From JAMOAD01 sp023621955 (GTDB lineage Bacteria; Acidobacteriota; Aminicenantia; JAMOAD01), in the NCBI GenBank assembly GCA_035403085.1, contig DAONEM010000003.1, forward strand, positions 32,390-96,389: DNA of 64,000 nucleotides, in the 5' to 3' direction. Below the pieces are notes generated by a model. That model was not told where the DNA came from and did not search any database. It was given only the letters and a program-made list of their open reading frames with translations. Below, in pieces: positions 51,888-59,395 of the stretch. The position numbers and the translations under genes are program-made. How positions within the stretch are numbered: position 1 is the first letter of the stretch; each line of letters begins with the position of its first letter.

Positions 51888-52640
51888 ATGAAGAAGAGAG
51901 CCTCCCTATTGACCGTTGCGGTTTTCTTTTTTCTATCCCTTTCCCTTCTCTGTCCTGCCGAGGAGATTCGAAAGTATACCAACAAGATCGGGATGGAGTT
52001 CTCCTACATCCCCCTTGGACAATTCGACATGGGTTCCACCTCTCCAGAAGCCGGATCCGATGAACAGCCTGTCCATAAGAGCACCATCACGAAGGGCTTC
52101 TGGATGGCTAAGCATGAAGTCACTCAGGGCTTATGGAAGCAGGTTATGGGAACGAACCCTTCGGAGAACAAGAAGGGCGACGATTATCCTGTGGAGAATG
52201 TCTCCTGGAAAGACGCTCAAAAGTTTCTCAAGAAGCTTGGCTCCATGACGGGAGAGAAGTACCGCCTTCCCACCGAAGCGGAGTGGGAATTCGCCGCCCG
52301 GGCCGGTTCCTCCAAGGAGAGGCCCGATGGTGTCGAGGACCAGGCATGGTTCTACAATAACTCCGAGAAGAGTACCCATCCCATTGGGAGTAAGGCTCCC
52401 AACTTCTGGGGGCTCTTCGATATGCTCGGCAACGTCATGGAGTGGTGTTCGGATTGGTACGGTCCCTACGGCAACGAAGCCTCCATGGACTCTCAAGGAC
52501 CATCCTCGGGAAACGGCAAGGTGACCAGGGGTGGCTCTTTCCGGCATGGGCTCAAGTACATCCGCTTCGCCGCCCGGAGTTTCAGCGAGGCCGAGAGTTT
52601 CTCCTTCGATTTGGGGCTTCGGGTCTGTAAGGACCAGTAA
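51888..52640 (+). CDS. exported SUMF1/FGE-fold protein lacking the catalytic cysteines
   Basis: 250 residues with a signal peptide (1-24). The formylglycine-generating-enzyme-like fold is clear: GMEFSYIPLGQFDMGS, PVENVSWKDAQKFLKKLG, YRLPTEAEWEFAARAG, LFDMLGNVMEWCSDWYG and TRGGSFRHG. True sulfatase-activating enzymes have a cysteine pair just after the RGGS region; here no Cys occurs between RGGSF and the terminal RVCKDQ. It is thus more likely a carbohydrate- or protein-binding member of the fold. It has its own AT-rich leader with an inverted repeat. Confidence 0.85.
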   Translation: MKKRASLLTVAVFFFLSLSLLCPAEEIRKYTNKIGMEFSYIPLGQFDMGSTSPEAGSDEQPVHKSTITKGFWMAKHEVTQGLWKQVMGTNPSENKKGDDYPVENVSWKDAQKFLKKLGSMTGEKYRLPTEAEWEFAARAGSSKERPDGVEDQAWFYNNSEKSTHPIGSKAPNFWGLFDMLGNVMEWCSDWYGPYGNEASMDSQGPSSGNGKVTRGGSFRHGLKYIRFAARSFSEAESFSFDLGLRVCKDQ

Positions 52641-52703
52641 CCCTTGGGCTCGAGGGCTCGAGGACGGGGGCCTTCGTCCCTTCCGGCGGATGGGGAGGCT
52701 TGG

Positions 52704-53663
52704 TTACTCCTCCTCCCGAACCTTCAGACAGGAGGCCCAATCTTCGCCGCAGAGGAGACGGGCCCCTTGGGCGAAGTCTCTGGCCGACATAGCCTTCTTG
52801 CACTCGGGTTTGACTTGCGTGATTCTGAGCAGGGTTCCCTCCGCGCAGGAGAGGAGGATTCCCCTCTTGTCGATTCCCACAACCCTTGAGGGGGGGAGAT
52901 CGCTTCTCTCGGTCTCTCCCAGAAGCTCACTGTTGGTCAGCTGGAGCCTCTTGCCCCTGAAAAGGGTATAGACCGAGGGCCAGGGGGTGAAGGCCCGAAT
53001 TCTCCTGTGTACTTGAAGAGCCGTCCAGAGAGGGGATAAGAGCCCCTCCTCACGGCCGATCTTCCCGCAGAGGGTGATCCCTTCCCTGGGTTGCTCCACC
53101 GGGGAGAGGTTCTCGATCCTGTCGACCACCGAGAGGGTCTCTTCCGCGCCGATTTCGGCCAGGGAGATCCTCAGTTCTTCGGCGAAGTCGTCCTTCCCCA
53201 GCGGGAGAACTCTCTTGCAGAAGAGAGGGCCCGCGTCCAACTCCTTAACCAACCTCATGACGGTGACCCCTGTCTCGGCGTCGCCGTTCAGAACGGCGCT
53301 CTCCACAGGGGAGGCTCCACGCCAGCGGGGAAGGAGGGAGAAGTGGAGGTTGAGGGTTCCCCATCGGGGGTGGTCGAGAAGGGAGGTGGGGATCATCTTG
53401 CCGTAAGAGACGACGACACCGATGTCAAGCTCCTCGTCCAGGTAGTGGTGGCGGAACTCCTCGTCCAGCCTCTCCGGGGTGAAAACTCTGGGAATTCCCA
53501 GGGAGAGAGCCGCCTCCTTGACCGGGGAGGGCGTGAGACGGCAACCGCGGCCGCAGGGTTTGTCGGGGGAGGTGACCACCGAAAGGATCCGGTGGTGGGA
53601 GGCCAGGGTCATCAGGGCTGGAACCGCGTCGACCGAGCTCCCCCAGAAGGAGATCCGCTTCAC
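52704..53663 (-). CDS. fmt: methionyl-tRNA formyltransferase
   Basis: 319 residues. It formylates initiator Met-tRNA. The N-terminal formyltransferase domain contains SPDKPCGRG, the catalytic HFSLLPRWRGASP and DAGPLF; the C-terminal OB-like domain follows (~205-310). The start is GTG at 53663 with GAGGAG 5 nt upstream; the TTG 3 nt before is too close to the site. It overlaps def by 4 nt, a common def-fmt pairing. Confidence 0.94.
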   Translation of the reverse strand: MKRISFWGSSVDAVPALMTLASHHRILSVVTSPDKPCGRGCRLTPSPVKEAALSLGIPRVFTPERLDEEFRHHYLDEELDIGVVVSYGKMIPTSLLDHPRWGTLNLHFSLLPRWRGASPVESAVLNGDAETGVTVMRLVKELDAGPLFCKRVLPLGKDDFAEELRISLAEIGAEETLSVVDRIENLSPVEQPREGITLCGKIGREEGLLSPLWTALQVHRRIRAFTPWPSVYTLFRGKRLQLTNSELLGETERSDLPPSRVVGIDKRGILLSCAEGTLLRITQVKPECKKAMSARDFAQGARLLCGEDWASCLKVREEE

Positions 53664-54217
53664 CAATGCTCCTCGAGCCGTTTCTTCTTGAGCTTCTTGT
53701 AAAGAAAAGACCTCTTGAGGGGTGAGAGGCGGTCGAGGAAGAGGTTTCCGATGAGGTGATCGTACTCGTGTTGCAGAACCCTTGCCAGGTAGCCCTCGGC
53801 TTCGATCTGCGCGGGGTTGCCGTCCAGATCGGTTCCTCGGAAGATGACCCGCGCCGCCCTCTTGACCGGTTCCGTGACCCCGGGGACGCTGATACAGCCT
53901 TCCTCCTCTGTGGCGGAGCCGACGGAGGAGACGGGTTCCGGGTTGATGAGGATCAGACGGCCCGAGCTCACTTGGCTCAGCGCCAGGTCGACGATGAAAA
54001 ATTTTTGAGATATGCCGACTTGGTTGGCCGCCAGACCGACGCCTTTGTTGACGTACATGGTGTAGAACATCTTGGCGATCGTCTCCCTCAAGGCTCCGTC
54101 GATATCGGTCACCAAAGGTGTCGGGATGCGGAGAACCTCGTCGCCGACTCTGCAGATCTTCAAGTTCTCTTGGATCGGTTCCAGGGTTTTGGCGAAGGGA
54201 AGGATCATCGTGCTCAT
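53660..54217 (-). CDS. def: peptide deformylase
   Basis: 185 residues. A metal-dependent enzyme that removes the formyl group from new proteins. Motif 1 GVGLAANQVG (59-68), motif 2 EEGCISVPG with metal ligand Cys108, and motif 3 QHEYDH (149-154) with His150, Glu151 and His154 are complete. GAGG precedes the ATG. It heads the def-fmt pair behind its own promoter. Confidence 0.95.
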   Translation of the reverse strand: MSTMILPFAKTLEPIQENLKICRVGDEVLRIPTPLVTDIDGALRETIAKMFYTMYVNKGVGLAANQVGISQKFFIVDLALSQVSSGRLILINPEPVSSVGSATEEEGCISVPGVTEPVKRAARVIFRGTDLDGNPAQIEAEGYLARVLQHEYDHLIGNLFLDRLSPLKRSFLYKKLKKKRLEEHW

Positions 54218-54237
54218 CTTAACCTCGCAGGGAATCC

Positions 54238-54266
54238 ATTCTATATCAGGGGGAGGTCAAAGTCAA
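54238..54266 (-). promoter_or_regulatory. promoter of def-fmt
   Basis: On the minus strand TTGACT (54266-54261), 17 bp, TAGAAT (54243-54238). The -35 box overlaps the stop codon of the upstream transferase gene; leader about 14 nt. Confidence 0.65.
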
Positions 54267-55258
54267 ACTCGCCTCTTGAGGAGTGCCGCCAAGGCGGCGC
54301 TCAAGAGTACGAATCCGAGCAGAAGGAGGGTCGAGCGGGAGAGGGCCAGGGAGTTGAGGAGGGCGGCGGTTCCGGCCAGGAGGGTGAGGGTCCCCAGGAA
54401 GATGACCGTGGCGAAGGGGCCCATCCGATCGCGGTAGAAGTAGGAGAGGTGGTGAGGCGAACCCCGCCAGGGGGGAATCTTCAGGAAGATTCTCCGCAGG
54501 GAGGTGGTCGTGATCTCCAGGAGGGGGACCATGAGGATGATCAGGGGGTTGAGCAACCCCAAGTCGGTCTTGGCCGTGTAGTCCAGGGCGAAGCAGAGGA
54601 CGCCGACGGTGTAGCCGATCAGCATGCTCCCGGAATCGCCGAGGAAGATCTTCGCCCGGGGAAAGTTGTAGGGGAGAAACCCGAGGAGGGCTCCGAAGAA
54701 GGAGGAAGAGAGACAGAGGAGGGAGTCGTTTCCCTGGAGGGCGGAGAAGAGGAGCAGGGGGGCGAGGGAGGCGAGGCCGATGGTGGCCGCTAAGCCGTCC
54801 ATGATGTCCAGGAAGTTGAAGGCGTTGATGATGGTCAGGAGCCAGAGGAAGGTGAGAAGGTAGTTGGCCCAGAGGGGGAGGATGGCGATGGTGATGTGAA
54901 CCCCTCCCCTGATGACGACGAAGACCGTCAGAAACTGGAGAAAAAACTTCAACTTCGGCGAGAGGGCCTTCATGTCGTCGACGAAGCCGATGGTGACGAT
55001 CATGGCGGCTCCGAGAAAGAAGGCCGAGGAGAAGGCGTCCAGCTTGAGGATGAGGGAGAGGGAGAAGAGGAGCGCCAGAAAGATCGCCATTCCTCCCAGG
55101 TAGGGGGTCGGCTCCCTATGCCGTTTGAGGTTCTGATCGGGTCTGTCCAGGATGTTCAGAGAGACGGCGGCCCTCATCATCAACGGCACTACGTAGAATG
55201 AGATCAGAAAGGCGAGAACGGAGGAGGAGAGAGCGGTGAAGATCGAGCTGCTATCCAT
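54263..55258 (-). CDS. WecA/TagO-like polyprenyl-phosphate sugar-1-phosphate transferase
   Basis: 331 residues with about ten to eleven membrane helices. The family's metal/substrate motifs are present: D94-D95 in GFVDDMKALS, NFLDIMDGL (148-156) and FLGDSGS (205-211), and a PHHLSYF segment in the last cytoplasmic loop as in WecA/TagO rather than MraY. It starts a lipid-linked glycan by moving a HexNAc-1-phosphate to undecaprenyl phosphate. MraY cannot be excluded, and no mraY lies in the dcw cluster. It overlaps the GT2 gene by 8 nt. Confidence 0.85.
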   Translation of the reverse strand: MDSSSIFTALSSSVLAFLISFYVVPLMMRAAVSLNILDRPDQNLKRHREPTPYLGGMAIFLALLFSLSLILKLDAFSSAFFLGAAMIVTIGFVDDMKALSPKLKFFLQFLTVFVVIRGGVHITIAILPLWANYLLTFLWLLTIINAFNFLDIMDGLAATIGLASLAPLLLFSALQGNDSLLCLSSSFFGALLGFLPYNFPRAKIFLGDSGSMLIGYTVGVLCFALDYTAKTDLGLLNPLIILMVPLLEITTTSLRRIFLKIPPWRGSPHHLSYFYRDRMGPFATVIFLGTLTLLAGTAALLNSLALSRSTLLLLGFVLLSAALAALLKRRV

Positions 55259-56183
55259 GGTGTCTCCTTTTCAGAAAGGCTCTTTTGAAGAGGGAGCGCT
55301 CCTTCCAGAGTCTCCATCCTTGAGAAGGGTGCGAAAGAAGGGTGAACAGGAGGGGGAGGTCTCGGAGTAGGAGGAAGGGAAGAGCCTTGAAAACTTCTCT
55401 CCTCGAGGCGTTTTTGAGAAGGGTGAGGTAACGGTTTTTCACGAGGTGGTAACGGAGTTCCAGGGGGCGTCTGAAGAAGAGTCCCACCTTCTTTCCCGGA
55501 GAGAGGGTTCCGGAACGGCTGTGGAAGGCGATAGCCTCAGGAGCATAACGGGCCTTCCATCCCCTCCTCTGGGCTCTCCAACCGAGGTCGATGTCGTCGA
55601 AGAACATGAAGAAATCTTCGTCCAGATACTCTCCCTGAAAGGCGATCTCCTGGAGCATCTCCCTCCTGTAGAAGGCGACGGCGCCGCAGACTGAGAAGAT
55701 CTCCCTCCCGTCTTCCTTGAGGGAACCCCAGGGAGCGTTGTAGCCTCTCTCTTTGGGGTAGAGGGAGCGGGAGAGGTACTGTCCCAGGGAGTCTACGGTG
55801 GTTCCGTCGAAGCGAAGGATCCTTCCCGAGACCATGCCGATCCGGGGATGGTCCGCGAAGCCTTCCAGGGCCGCTCGACAGAAATTCTTGTCCAGCCGGG
55901 TGTCCTGGTTGAGCAGGAGGATGAACTCCCCCGGAGCTTCCCGGAGTCCCCTGTTGGCGGCGGCGCAGTAGCCCCGGTTGCAGTTCTCGAAAAGAAGCCT
56001 CGTCGGAAAGGGAAGAGAAGAGAGGAGCGAAGGGAGGAGCTCCCGAGAGCCGTCGGCAGAGAGGTTGTCCACGACGATGAGCTCGGCGGGGTGGAGAGTC
56101 TGGGCGGCCAAGCTCTTTACGAGCGGTTCCAGGAAGGGGAGACCGTTGTAGACAACGACGACGATGGAGAAAGGTGGCTTCAA
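55251..56183 (-). CDS. GT2-family glycosyltransferase (rhamnosyltransferase-like)
   Basis: 310 residues. A GT-A fold enzyme: SIVVVVYNGLPFLEPLVKSL at the start, VVDNLSADGS, LLNQDTRLD (the DxD-like metal site) and FFMFFDDIDLGWRAQ, the ED-region of WbbL-like rhamnosyltransferases. Likely the second sugar step after the WecA-like enzyme. TTG start supported by GGGGAGG 5 nt upstream; no ATG fits. It overlaps the upstream fusion gene by 4 nt. Confidence 0.87.
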   Translation of the reverse strand: MKPPFSIVVVVYNGLPFLEPLVKSLAAQTLHPAELIVVDNLSADGSRELLPSLLSSLPFPTRLLFENCNRGYCAAANRGLREAPGEFILLLNQDTRLDKNFCRAALEGFADHPRIGMVSGRILRFDGTTVDSLGQYLSRSLYPKERGYNAPWGSLKEDGREIFSVCGAVAFYRREMLQEIAFQGEYLDEDFFMFFDDIDLGWRAQRRGWKARYAPEAIAFHSRSGTLSPGKKVGLFFRRPLELRYHLVKNRYLTLLKNASRREVFKALPFLLLRDLPLLFTLLSHPSQGWRLWKERSLFKRAFLKRRHHG

Positions 56184-58930
56184 AAGGACCTCCCCAAGCG
56201 AAGGTAGACTCTCCCCTGCGAAAGATCGCCGTACTTGAGGGGGAAGGCGGCCCCCAGAGAGAGGCTCATCCTGAGGAGGGCCTGGACCGCGAAGCTCCCC
56301 TGAAGTTCCACGCCCAGGGAAACGGGAGAGAGGGACCTCTTGTCGATCTCCCTCAACCAGGTGATGTCGGAGTAGACGGTCACGCCTACCTGGGAGAAGA
56401 GAAGGGGAAAGTGGGAGAGGCCCCTCTCAACGGTGGCGATAGGGAGGGTTACTTCCGTGGAGAGGGAGAGAAAACGGTCGCTGTAGAAGGACCCTTCGGA
56501 GTAGCCTCGCTGGAGGGCCAGGGAGGAGTGGCCGAAGTCGGCGTACTCTTCGAAGGAGTGGCTTCCCCCGACGGGGAGAAGACGGCGGGCCTCACCGGTG
56601 GTTGTGAAGGCCAGGAGCCTTGCGGAGAGAACCCCCGGAGTCGCCGGCAATGGAGAGGCTAAGCGAAGCTCTCCGAAGAACTCGTTGAAGGAGTAGTCGC
56701 TTCCCCAGGAGCGTAGGTTGCGACGCAATCCGCCTCCCATTAAGATTCCCCCGAGGGACCTCAGGGAGTTGGTCGAATTCCTCCGAGTGTCGAAGAAGAG
56801 AGTGGATTCCCATCCTGAGAGGGTATATCCCAAGGGTGTGTTGTCAACGCTCTCCCTATGGTAGAGGAGGGAGAACCGGAAAGGCTGTTCCAGTCGTCCC
56901 CAGGTGTAGAAGGCCCCCCCCTTGATCTCCCTGGTTGTGAAGGAGCCAAGGCGACCGTTACGGGAGGGAACCTCGTCGTAACTGAAGAAGAGAGGAAAGA
57001 GGCCCGGGTTGTGGGAGAGGGCGAAGAAGAGGGCGGGACGGGAGGGGAAATCAGGAGTCGCCATGACGCTTCCTGTCCAAAAGGTCTTTTCCGTCGGGTC
57101 CGTCGCGTAGGTCATGGCCCCGAAGTAGTAGCGGTCGTAGGAATCTCGAAAGGCGGGCATCCAGAAGGTCGGCTTCATGTAACGGATTCTGCGGGCCGGG
57201 GAGACCGTTCCTTCCACCGGGGGAGGCTCTCTCCTGTGGAGTTCCTCTTCGGGGTAAGAGACCGGAACCTCTTCTCCCGGAGGGGGTTCGACGATCTCTT
57301 CTCCCTCCCCCCAAAGGAGGGCCGATCGGTACCTCTTCTGAAAGGGGGCGAAACCGTTCAGGACCGTGGCGATTCTTTCGACCAGGAAGAACCCTTTTCC
57401 GGGACGGTAGGCAAAGACCTCCTGCCCCGATGGCCCTTCGCTGAGAAAAAAGAGGCCCCCCCCGTTCCAGAGGAGAAACTTCTCCTGAAGAGAGTTTCTT
57501 GTGAGCCTGCAAGGTTGGGGCGAGCCCGAAAGGGGGAGGGTGAAGATATCCCAGGATCCCCCGTCATGAACCGTGAAGTAGAGCCGTTTTTCTTCGGAGT
57601 CGTAGCAGATCGTTCCGTAGCCGTCGAAGGGGCCGGCCAGGGTTCTGAGAACCCGGCCTCCCGGGGAGAGGAGGAGGAGTCTGAAACTTGAGCCCTCCCT
57701 TTGAAAGGCTACAGTCCCTTCCTCTCCCAGAGAGAGGGGGGCAAAGAGGGAGAGACCCTTCGAAAGCCTCTCGATCCCGTGGCCTCTTCGAAAGCGGTAG
57801 AGGTCGCTGACGTACCTGTAGGGGGTCAACCGGTCTACCGCCGTGAAGAGGAGGTTTTGGTCTCCGTCGGGGGAGAGCCCGTTGACCATGAGCCGCTTGA
57901 AGAGGACACGCTCCTTTCCCGTAGCCGTGTCGAGCTCCATGACCCTTGGCTTGTTCCAGGGGTTCGTGGAGAGGTAGTAGACCCTCTCACCGCTTCCGCA
58001 GAGGTACTCCTTCTGGAAACCCGAAGAGGTCAAGATCCGGGGCTTGGGGGCCGAGGCCGGAAGGGTCCTGGTGAGGGAGAGGCGGAGGGAGCCGTATTGG
58101 CTGTGGGCCTTGGGTCCCATTTCGGAGTTCCAGACGGAGTGTGGGAAGTGGAAACGTGGGTAGAGGCTGGTCTGTTCCAGGGTCTCCTTCAGCTTTTCCG
58201 CGCCGTCTCTGTCGACGAGGTGTTCGACCAGGAGGGAACCGTAGATGTAGGGTGCCTTCCCTCCGGGGTAGAGGAGAGATCCGGAGAAGAGGCGGTCGAA
58301 GGGGGGGAAGTTGTTGAAGAGGAGGTTGTTTCGGGCGAAACCGCGGTAGAGTGAGCCGTTGAGGCGACCGTATCCGGTCAGACGGCTCTCCATGAAGACG
58401 GCCAGCCCCTCGGTCCAGGGGAGAGAGTCGGCCAGGTGGGGGAAGATCAGAGGGAGGGGAGCCCTTCCGAAGAAGGAGCGTAGCTTCCAGGAGAGGTCCC
58501 GGGCCTGGTCGAGGTGAACCAGGTGGGTGAGCTCGTGGGCCAGGGCGACCCTGAGCCACGAGTCGTAGTGGCCGATCTCGGAGGTGACCGGTGGGGGAGT
58601 GGCGAAGAGGCCGATGAGGAGAAAGGGGACGGGGGTGGCAAAACCGTTGGAGAAGTCCAGGTTTGAGTAGAGGAGAACCGTGATCCTCTCCCGGGGCCGC
58701 CAACCGAGCTCATCGGCCAGCTGGGGAAGAATTTCCTCCGCCCAACCGGCGGTTCTGAAAGCCTCTTGCCGGAGGTTCTCCGGAAAGAGGACCTCGAAAT
58801 GCTTCGTTGTCAGCCTGAGAAGGCGGGCCGAGGGAGGGTAGGGGAAGAAGAACCCTCCCGAGAGAAGGGAGGGAAGAAAGAGAAAAAACAGGGAGAGGGA
58901 GAGAAGACTACTCTTTCTTGACAAGATCAT
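56180..58930 (-). CDS. gluzincin peptidase-like / beta-propeller / outer-membrane barrel fusion protein
   Basis: 916 residues from the ATG beginning MILSRK, which gives a signal peptide (~1-26). A peptidase-like domain has H132-E-x-x-H136 (AHELTH) and Glu174 (WTEG) 38 residues later, the gluzincin zinc pattern. Then a WD40/TolB-like propeller region (~290-560). The last ~300 residues alternate in beta-barrel fashion and end with a C-terminal Phe (YLRLGRSF), the outer-membrane insertion signal. So it is probably an outer-membrane-anchored exported peptidase. Longer in-frame upstream sequence is low-complexity and antisense to nothing; I reject it. It overlaps the GspG-like gene by 23 nt. Confidence 0.72.
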   Translation of the reverse strand: MILSRKSSLLSLSLFFLFLPSLLSGGFFFPYPPSARLLRLTTKHFEVLFPENLRQEAFRTAGWAEEILPQLADELGWRPRERITVLLYSNLDFSNGFATPVPFLLIGLFATPPPVTSEIGHYDSWLRVALAHELTHLVHLDQARDLSWKLRSFFGRAPLPLIFPHLADSLPWTEGLAVFMESRLTGYGRLNGSLYRGFARNNLLFNNFPPFDRLFSGSLLYPGGKAPYIYGSLLVEHLVDRDGAEKLKETLEQTSLYPRFHFPHSVWNSEMGPKAHSQYGSLRLSLTRTLPASAPKPRILTSSGFQKEYLCGSGERVYYLSTNPWNKPRVMELDTATGKERVLFKRLMVNGLSPDGDQNLLFTAVDRLTPYRYVSDLYRFRRGHGIERLSKGLSLFAPLSLGEEGTVAFQREGSSFRLLLLSPGGRVLRTLAGPFDGYGTICYDSEEKRLYFTVHDGGSWDIFTLPLSGSPQPCRLTRNSLQEKFLLWNGGGLFFLSEGPSGQEVFAYRPGKGFFLVERIATVLNGFAPFQKRYRSALLWGEGEEIVEPPPGEEVPVSYPEEELHRREPPPVEGTVSPARRIRYMKPTFWMPAFRDSYDRYYFGAMTYATDPTEKTFWTGSVMATPDFPSRPALFFALSHNPGLFPLFFSYDEVPSRNGRLGSFTTREIKGGAFYTWGRLEQPFRFSLLYHRESVDNTPLGYTLSGWESTLFFDTRRNSTNSLRSLGGILMGGGLRRNLRSWGSDYSFNEFFGELRLASPLPATPGVLSARLLAFTTTGEARRLLPVGGSHSFEEYADFGHSSLALQRGYSEGSFYSDRFLSLSTEVTLPIATVERGLSHFPLLFSQVGVTVYSDITWLREIDKRSLSPVSLGVELQGSFAVQALLRMSLSLGAAFPLKYGDLSQGRVYLRLGRSF

Positions 58931-59288
58931 CGGAAGTTTCGAACCGGCCGTCGGCTCCGGCGGAGGCGACGGTGTAGCTCCCTCCCTCCTGGGGGGTGTA
59001 CCGGAAGGGACGGCCCCAGGGGTCGACGGGTAAGACGCGGATGTGGAAGGGGACGAGCTCTTCCAGTGTGGAGGGGAGCTCCCCTTTCTCCTGTTTGAAA
59101 GAGTTGACACCTCTCATGATCATGTCGAAGGAGGAGTCGGCGGAGATTTCTTTCGCCTTGTCGATTGTTTTCAGGGCGCTTTCGGGGGGGAGGCCGGCCT
59201 TGCCGCCGGGGGTAAGAAAGAGTTTGTAGAGAAGAAAAAGGATCAAGAGAACGAAAAGGAGGGAGAACACGCTGAGTCTCATCTTCAT
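58908..59288 (-). CDS. GspG-like (pseudopilin C-terminal domain) anchored protein
   Basis: 126 residues from the ATG 5 nt after AGGAGG. One hydrophobic segment (about 5-24), then a helix and the GspG-type calcium-binding end: LPVDPWGRPFRYTP and SAGADGRFETSDDL. True GspG has a prepilin peptidase site (G-FTLIE); here the N-terminus is plain MKMRLSVFSLLFVL, so it is probably a signal-anchored protein, not an assembled pseudopilin. It is coupled to the peptidase/barrel fusion gene. Confidence 0.72.
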   Translation of the reverse strand: MKMRLSVFSLLFVLLILFLLYKLFLTPGGKAGLPPESALKTIDKAKEISADSSFDMIMRGVNSFKQEKGELPSTLEELVPFHIRVLPVDPWGRPFRYTPQEGGSYTVASAGADGRFETSDDLVKKE

Positions 59289-59317
59289 CTTTGCCTCCTG
59301 AAAGCCCATCTGAAAGC

Positions 59318-59346
59318 AGTATAGCTTAAGGAGGAGGGTTGGACAA
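59318..59346 (-). promoter_or_regulatory. promoter of the GspG-like gene and downstream glycan genes
   Basis: On the minus strand TTGTCC (59346-59341), 17 bp, TATACT (59323-59318). Leader about 23 nt with AGGAGG. It is divergent from the sulfatase-fold operon. Confidence 0.5.
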
Positions 59347-59381
59347 GGGTTATCTGGGTTTCCCCGGCAAGGTAAATGAGG

Positions 59382-59387
59382 TATAAT
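59382..59387 (+). promoter_or_regulatory. -10 box of the sulfatase-fold gene pair, leaderless
   Basis: Perfect TATAAT; the ATG comes 8 nt later and the sequence between is pyrimidine-rich with no ribosome site. No convincing -35 box was found. Confidence 0.5.
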
Positions 59388-59395
59388 CCTTCTCC

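Noticed and set aside
52662..52679. Hairpin GGACG...CGTCC between the SUMF1-like gene and fmt as a terminator
   Set aside because: Only five pairs with an 8-nt loop and no T-run on either strand.
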